A stretch of 64,000 nucleotides of DNA. Source: Isoetes taiwanensis (Eukaryota; Streptophyta; Lycopodiopsida; Isoetales; Isoetaceae). The stretch covers positions 1-64,000 of the forward strand of contig JAJEKV010000783.1 in the NCBI GenBank assembly GCA_021234155.1. The letters are read 5' to 3'. A program made the position numbers and the translations under genes. Within the stretch, counting starts at the first letter, position 1; the number at the start of each line of letters is the position of its first letter. Under the pieces are notes generated by a model, which was not told the DNA's origin, did not search any database, and saw nothing but the letters and a program-made list of their open reading frames with translations. Shown piece by piece: positions 58,413-64,000 of this stretch.

Positions 58413-60510
58413 ATGTCAAATTTACAGAATATTAAACGGATCTTACTCAAGGATGCAGAAAACAAATGGAGGCTAAAAACAATAAAAGAGAAATCTAGTA
58501 GTAAATACGTACACTTCAAGTTCTTCTCCAAATTTGTAGAGAGGGTCAAGTTCACAAACGCCTTTAAAGAGGTGCTTATAAAACATTTGGGAGTTGAAGG
58601 AGAGAAAATGTATACTGATACCATCTTTGGATGGAAATTCAGTGGTAATCTCAAAAGTATGCTATATAAACCAAAAATGGTTTTTGCCCAGGACAATGAA
58701 GTCCCGTGCCCATGTGAGAAGAACCCCCTTAAGAAATATGTTTGCACGCACATAGGCCACATTAGGACCACGATTTGAATCTGATCCATAGTAAGGCTCT
58801 TAAAAGATGGGTCGAGCATAGGTCTTAACCACATACCAGGATAGACCTTTTTACTACCATCTGATTTGAAATGAGATGGTTAACTCTATAGAACAATTTT
58901 TTGCAGTGCATAGATACAGCGCAATGGATATAGAAAAGAATATTCTTGCTGAGTGCAAAAAGGACATATTAAGAAAAGCATGTGCTGCAGCGCAAAAGCT
59001 TCTTAAGGGAAAAAGGGATCAGAAGAAATTCCCAATCAATGATATAACTGTTACAAGCAACATAAATTGGCTTGTAACCAACTTTTATATCTCTGGAATT
59101 GATAAAGCGGCAAATAATCCTTCGTTTATCTGCCCAAGGCATATCAGGGAAGAAGCTTTACACAGGTTAAACAGTCAAGACTTCCACTTGGTACAGATCA
59201 GTCCACATGAGGTGGCAGAAAAGATCAGTCTGGAAATCCAATGGTTTTTACAAGATTGGGCTTTGGAAACAAAAGAGCTACCTTATATGTTAGGTATCTT
59301 CAAGGCACACAAAAACAGCTATAGGTGGATTACAAGCGCGCATGATTCTATTTTCTCGCAATTAGCATCTCTGGTAGCAGCATGCTTAACCAATTTTTGT
59401 GACCTTTGGCCAAGTATATGTGAGGACAAACTGGCCAAGGCTAACCTTTTTCAAAAAAATAAGATCAGGGCATCATGGATAATTAATTCCATATATGATG
59501 TGACTTGCAATTTGCCTTCCAAGGTTACTGATGTATTTGTTGCAGATGTGACCAAATGTTACGAGAATATCCCTCTTGAGGGAGATGACGGCATTTGTAA
59601 GGTCATGGAAAAAGTGATATCTGCTATATGGAAATATCAAAATATGAAACACCACAATAACAACCTCTGGTACAAGGTTGGAAATAATGGTCAAATTAAG
59701 GTCATGTGGAGACATGCAAGACCTGAAAGCAGCAATTGGATCTGCATCAGTGAAAAAACCTTTTTTAGTATGAATTCATGGCTACTACAAAACTGCTTCC
59801 TACAGATGGGTAGCAAGATTTGGAAACAAGTAAAGGGAATCCCCATGGGGTTCTCAAGTAGCCCCGCATGGTGCAATTTGTATCTGGCATGGTATGAACT
59901 GCAGTTCATTCTAAGACTTGTAAGAGCAGGGAAGTGCAAGGAAGCTGCTACTTTTGCACATACCAGCAGGTACATGGACGATCTGCTAAGCCTCAATAAT
60001 TGCTACATCAGAAAAGCTCTTGGACTCCAAGCCAAGGACAACGTATTGGATACAATATATAATCTAAATTACCTAACAATAGAGGATGAAACAGAATATT
60101 GGGGAGATCGCTTTGGCCCTGTGAACAGCGGAAGGAAGGTAAACTTCCTTAATATGACCATTTGCATCCTTGATCCATATCATGGGATTTTCCAAACTTG
60201 GCATTACGACAAAAGAAACAAATTGTCGTTCCCAATATCCAAATTTGTGCATGCAGAAGGATGTAGGCCGTATCATTGGGCCAGAAATATCATAATTTCA
60301 CAGGTTATGCCACACCTTTATGTGCACACTGACCCGGTATCTGCAGCAGAGGACTTGCATAAACTTATGCAAGCATTCATAAAAAATGGCTTTAAAGAAA
60401 AAGACATAAAAGCCACACTTTACAGAACCCTTGAAAAAGGTGGATACCCGGGGCTCAAATTTGATGTTTCTGCTGTCATTAGGATACTCAAGACTCAAAG
60501 GCATTTATAA
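58413..60510 (+). CDS. PLE reverse transcriptase, family III copy F1
   Basis: RT of about 700 codons. ATG 58413 opens MSNLQNIKRILLKDAE; the front part carries KYVHFKFFSKFVERV, VPCPCEKNPLKKYVC and GHIRTT. The frame breaks at 58770-58870. At least the first break is ACGAT where the other families have ACTGA(T/C), i.e. a T missing from CTG. It then runs open from 58876 for 544 codons: ISGIDKAANNPSFICP, FKAHKNSYRWITSAHDSIFS, motif A VADVTKCYENIP (Asp codon 59545), GIPMGFSSSPAWCNLYLAW, RYMDD (59971-59982), KVNFLNMTICIL and a C-terminal FVHAEGCRPYHWARNIIISQ. The catalytic palm is complete. No GIY-YIG endonuclease follows, and the stop is 37 bp before the terminal hairpin. This is the most complete RT in the window. 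Confidence 0.85.
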
Positions 60511-60547
60511 ACTTCTGTAGATCAGCTGATACAATATTAGTGGGCAG

Positions 60548-60578
60548 GGAGGGTCTCTATGTAGTATAGGGACCCTCC
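60548..60578 (+). other. 3' terminal hairpin, copy F1
   Basis: GGAGGGTCTCTAT (60548-60560) pairs with ATAGGGACCCTCC (60566-60578), loop GTAGT, with one G-T wobble. The small second hairpin is CTTCC-GGCA-GGAGG (60611-60624), again with a wobble where family II has a Watson-Crick pair. Confidence 0.85.
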
Positions 60579-61531
60579 TACCCCTTTACTACATTTTGAC
60601 CAGCTCATGCCTTCCGGCAGGAGGTAGGGCTTATTTGTATATATAAATATAAATATATATATATCCAAACGATTTTTGTCTCGTTACATGTCTTGCAGCA
60701 CAGGGAAATAGAAATAAATAATTGGCATTAAAGAATGAAGGCATGGACCAAAGGTTTACGCCAACAAGGAAATGGGAAGAAATAATTGGCACTGGAGGCA
60801 GTGGGACTGGATCAAAGTTTGCACTAACTGCAAAGTAAGAACTAATGGTATTATTAATAAGCCAGGAGTCTATGATGTTTTGGACCATTGGATAACAGAA
60901 TTCACCAATTTAATGATATAACAGTTGCATAGTATGGCAACAAGGTAGGAACTAGGGGTAGTGTCAAAAAGTCAATGATTCCAAGTTTATCAGATTATGG
61001 AACACATGAGTAGGCCACTTTGGTGAAATATCATGGCACAAAGGTAATGGGTATGGGCATATTGACCCAGGGTTTGGAACTTGAAAATTGCAGACCTAAT
61101 AATTACAATTCATAACTTAGTGGCTGTGCCAAAAAAGAATATTTAATTGACAGGAATGCGAATTCCGTTTGGATTGAATTGCTTTTACTAACCCAATCTA
61201 GGCTAAAGAGCAAGACCAATGGAAGGACTTGGATCAGATAAGCAGCAATAAAGGTAAAGCTGCAATGTGCAACACAAGGTGTTAGGAGCAAAATGCACCA
61301 ACTAGCGGGAGCCCGGACCAAGTATTTGCACACATATGGTAAAGGCAGTATGATGATAACAAAAGGTAAGACACTTAGATCAAGACTAAAACAATGTATG
61401 CCCATGGGGCAAAGGTACTAGGCATAACATGAGATCATGGGATAACATGGACGAGACCTTAGGAAACCAGCAATAGAATTTTAAAACTAAAAATGAAATA
61501 TGGGGAAAAAAAATTTTTCGTTCACTATCAG

Positions 61532-61538
61532 TTTAGGG
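61532..61538 (+). promoter_or_regulatory. TTTAGGG leader motif, copy F2
   Basis: TTTAGGGCTACTT, 257 bp before the exon 1 ATG. Confidence 0.3.
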
Positions 61539-61788
61539 CTACTTTCTTAACCTAATCTGTACTAAAGATCAAGATCCAGGAGGGCGCTCCGATCGGGCCA
61601 ATAGCTGCAATGAAAGAATTTGAAGGGGCCGGATGCTGCCGTAGCCATGCAAAAAAGGTAAGGATCTTTTTTGGTAGCCGGTTCTGGAAATTTCCAGAAA
61701 ACCAGACCTGGTCGGAGTATTTTAGGCAGTAAGACACTCAGTTGCCTTTGTTTCTTCGTATGTTCTTGCTTGGCTACTCCTGCCGGCC

Positions 61789-62148
61789 ATGCCAAGACAG
61801 GAGGGCACACAGAATCGTGGCTTCACAAGGGCCAAGTTGCTGGATCTAATTGAAAAAGCCGGGCTGAATCTTAAAGTGTTATGTAAGATGGAAAATGAAA
61901 ATATAGCACAACCAAGCAAGATATTTCTAGAAAGGGTTGTGGAGAAGTATAATCTTGCAGGCACTGCCTCAAGCAAAGCAGGCACGATCAATTTCTTTAA
62001 GGGAAAAGATGTGGCAGGACACACCAATGTGGAGAAACCTGACCTGGAAATCACAAGTATAGCTGACAGCCTTGAAGCTGAGCATGTGGAGATGAATCAA
62101 ATCGAGGAGCAGGACTTGGATGAAAATGATCCAATCCCATTAAATCAG
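61789..62148 (+). CDS. PLE ORF1 exon 1 (SAP-like), family III copy F2
   Basis: Clean exon of 120 codons from ATG 61789. FTRAKLLDLIEKAGLNLK then PSKIFLERVVEKYNLAG give the helix-extension-helix pattern seen in families I and II. An acidic tail (residues 85-118, rich in E and D) ends in DPIPLNQ at CAG|GTTCAG. The frame stays open to 62190 if unspliced, but that extension is not conserved. In this truncated copy the main ORF1 exon is missing, so it cannot make the full protein. A short DNA- or chromatin-binding protein from it remains possible. Confidence 0.6.
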
Positions 62149-62232
62149 GTTCAGCAGATTTTTTCTGCTGCTCTAAACTCTTTTATTTAACTGAAGCATT
62201 TGACAAATCTTATTGTATTTGGATGTTAATTT

Positions 62233-62336
62233 GGTGAAGGGCGAAGAGCCGAGATTAGACGATAGCTTACCTGCTAGTGGCTTAGTAATTTACCCTGGTT
62301 AAGGCTAATTTGCTTTGGTTTCACTGCAGGTAACCC
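62233..62336 (+). other. Conserved intron stem with AG|GT site, copy F2
   Basis: TTACCTGC (62267-62274) and GCAGGTAA (62326-62333), identical to copy F1. Confidence 0.6.
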
Positions 62337-63607
62337 GTCTAACTCCTCCAAATTCGTTTGCATGAGGAATCGGATGCTTGCACAGGACATTGCAACTGTG
62401 ACAAGTCTGGGTGATGAACTATTTGTGTTTTTGTTGCAAAAGTAATCTGAATTGATGTCTACTTTGATGGGTAAGCCTTTTTTCAAACTGATGGCAGTAA
62501 TGTATTGGATCTGGATAGATACGGTTCTGAAATAAGAACACAATACTGAGGGATCTGAATACATGCATTAATTTTTTGGATGCAAGACTTCTTGTTAGTT
62601 GGTATGAAAGTATCTGGTTTAAAGGAGTTTTAAGTATATAAGTGAAGTCTGAAAAATTTGGCTCTGATTGTCAATTTAAAATGTCTTCTGGGTATGATCA
62701 TTTACATCCTTTTCTGAAATTACACTTTATATGACATAAGGGTATGATGTTGAGTAAATCTTTAAAAGCATAGATCATTACATGCATTAGATGCTGTCCA
62801 ACTAAAGAGCTTAAAATTCTCGAACAGGATATGTTGCATTCGGTCAATGCATGAAAATAGACAGTATATCTGCTGAACTAGAATAAACATATCTTCTAAG
62901 CTAGATGGCATATCTTCTGTACTAGATGCATATATTTAAAGGCCTAGGATTTTAATTCCTAACTAGAATAATATTATGGCTCCAGGAATGTCTGGCATAT
63001 GGTAAGAAGTTCTGTCTTCTAAATATGATGTGTAAAGGATACAAGAAAAATAAAAAAGGAAGATAAGCATGCTCATGATAATGGCCGAAAGGCTGGAATG
63101 GATGAAAGATTTATAAGGGAGATATCTCTAAGGCAGTGGTCTTAATTTGGATAAACTTGCTGGCCTTTCTCTTAAATATGTATGGTTGACGATCTGGAAA
63201 GGACTTTAAAAATTAAAATCCTTTGAAAGATAAAGTTACAGATAAAAATGGAAGTTTGGCTGGTTATAAATGCATTGCATATGGGGTAATGGTCCTTTCT
63301 TCACCTTTATATTGAATATGGAACATTTGTTTTAGCATCAGTTAAAGTACCTAGTATCTTCTAGGTCCTGCTAGCATATATTAATGCACAAATGGTCATG
63401 ATAGGACCTATAAGGTATAAATAATGCAAGGAAATTGGTCAAACAGAATTAATATGCATATTTTAGCTTTTTGGAAATGTGGTTAGCTTATACTCATGCT
63501 TATGGTAGAAACAGAAGTATAAAGGTAGGCTGGGTAAGACCTATGAACCCGAACATTTCATTGATGTGGTAGTATAAAAACTAATCTGGCTGGGCAAGCC
63601 CTTAAGG

Positions 63608-63655
63608 TTCCCCTTGCTTTGGCGGGGGACTGATAAATCCTGATAGGCCAGGACC
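63608..63655 (+). other. Hairpin-CTGATAA-hairpin motif, copy F2
   Basis: TCCCC/GGGGA stem, CTGATAA at 63630-63636 and TCCTG/CAGGA stem, as in copy F1. It lies only about 80 bp before the truncation point. Confidence 0.5.
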
Positions 63656-63716
63656 TTTATGGAAATGGCAAGGATGGATATCTCCTTAGATTCTGGGAAT
63701 CGAAAGGGGAAAAGGA

Positions 63717-64000
63717 TATATATATATATATCTGATATATATATGTTCTTATGTTTGTCCCATTGAATCCGACCGTTGATCTAAGATCCCACGGCTCCAC
63801 GGGCTTTGGGACGTATCCCACGCCCGATGGCTTGGGAGTTTACATACGGCTCATATAGACACGATCCTACGGTCCAGAAGTTGATCCCGATCCTCGACCG
63901 GCCGATCCAAGATCCTACGGCTCAGGTTGATCTGATCCTGACCGTCGATCCAAGATCCTACGGCTCACGTTGCTTGGCACATATCTTACGATCCACATGG
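63717..64000. mobile_element. Right arm of palindromic unit P3 (cut by window end)
   Basis: (TA)n and TCTGATATATATATGTTCTTATG (quoted in part), then GTTTGTCCCATTGAATCCG, the 'GATCCCACGGCTCCACGG' module and repeated ATCCTACGGCTCA words. It is the inverted counterpart of 52800-52980 and is nearly identical to 26043-26270. The window ends inside it. Confidence 0.75.

Larger units (their letters stand above)
52983..60637 (+). mobile_element. PLE family III full-length unit (copy F1)
   Basis: A complete unit of about 7.65 kb from an AT tract (TATATAAATATAAATATA) to GAGGTAGGGCTTATTTG. It is followed by the start of a second copy with the same AT tract and CCAAACGATTTTTGTCTCG. Family III differs strongly in nucleotide sequence from I and II but keeps the same order of parts. 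The 5' half (53000-56100) is heavily altered at CAG/CTG relative to copy F2; ORF1 and most of the RT are clean. Confidence 0.85.
60638..63716 (+). mobile_element. PLE family III copy F2 (3'-truncated)
   Basis: Second family III copy: AT tract, leader, clean exon 1 and nearly the whole intron. It ends at GGGGAAAAGGATATAT, where copy F1 continues with TTACTAACTTC (56060). Here it joins (TA)n and the right arm of palindrome P3. It is otherwise almost identical to 52983-56068. Confidence 0.85.

Noticed and set aside
27379-60510. Group II intron, LINE or LTR retrotransposon as source of the RTs
   Set aside because: The motif order and wording (DKAxNN, KAHK..RWITS, GIPMGF, RYMDD, FLNM) fit PLEs. 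There are no LTRs, PBS, protease or integrase, no apurinic endonuclease domain and no group II domain V.
24058-64000. Telomeric end of a chromosome
   Set aside because: PLEs without endonuclease suggested it, but no TTTAGGG arrays are present; only isolated heptamers occur, and old gene relics lie nearby.
24121-64000. CRISPR array or prokaryotic origin
   Set aside because: The repeats are minisatellites and long inverted arms without uniform repeat-spacer structure, and the window has plant introns and retroelements.

Overview
The window looks like nuclear DNA of a large-genome land plant. The evidence is a decayed multi-exon gene related to plant 3-hydroxyisobutyryl-CoA hydrolases, a PPR-repeat pseudogene fragment, LINE relics, long AT microsatellites and spliceosomal intron boundaries. 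I cannot name the species; a TE-rich gymnosperm, fern or lycophyte would fit. No intact ordinary host gene is visible.

The first 24 kb is old, gene-poor DNA: a LINE reverse-transcriptase relic (1.6-2.1 kb), the CHY-like pseudogene (8.8-11.3 kb, plus strand, about eleven exon remnants), a PPR fragment (12.9-13.3 kb, minus), two dispersed repeat families, a plant transposase-like fragment (22.7-23.1 kb) and a second LINE fragment (23.2-23.8 kb).

From 24 kb onward the window is built from two interleaved components. The first is a set of long inverted-repeat (palindromic) units. Their arms end in (TA)n tracts and hold degenerate 'AGATTCCCTTAGATTCTATGA' minisatellites, 'GATCCTACGGCTCACG' modules and tRNA-like A/B boxes. 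The second is head-to-tail arrays of a Penelope-like retroelement (PLE) in three related families, all on the plus strand: family I (27.37-37.41 kb), family II (37.41-51.21 kb) and family III (52.98-63.72 kb). A full unit is 7.2-7.7 kb. In order it holds an AT tract, a small SAP-like first exon, an apparent intron of about 1.6-1.85 kb with two conserved RNA-structure candidates, a main ORF1 exon of about 550 codons of unknown function, a PLE-type reverse transcriptase ORF (GIPMGF, YMDD, FLNMTI) and a 3' terminal hairpin. I see no GIY-YIG endonuclease.

The family III array sits exactly between two inverted arms, where an unoccupied palindrome has only a (TA)n centre. Both 3'-truncated copies stop at an internal TATATA and join (TA)n. 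This suggests that the element primes on AT-repeat ends rather than cutting with its own endonuclease.

Almost all differences between sister copies fall at CAG or CTG, the symmetric plant CHG methylation context, and within a pair usually one copy is clean while the other is garbled. I read this as mostly uncorrected base-calling error at methylated CHG sites. Many of the apparent frameshifts below are therefore probably not real.
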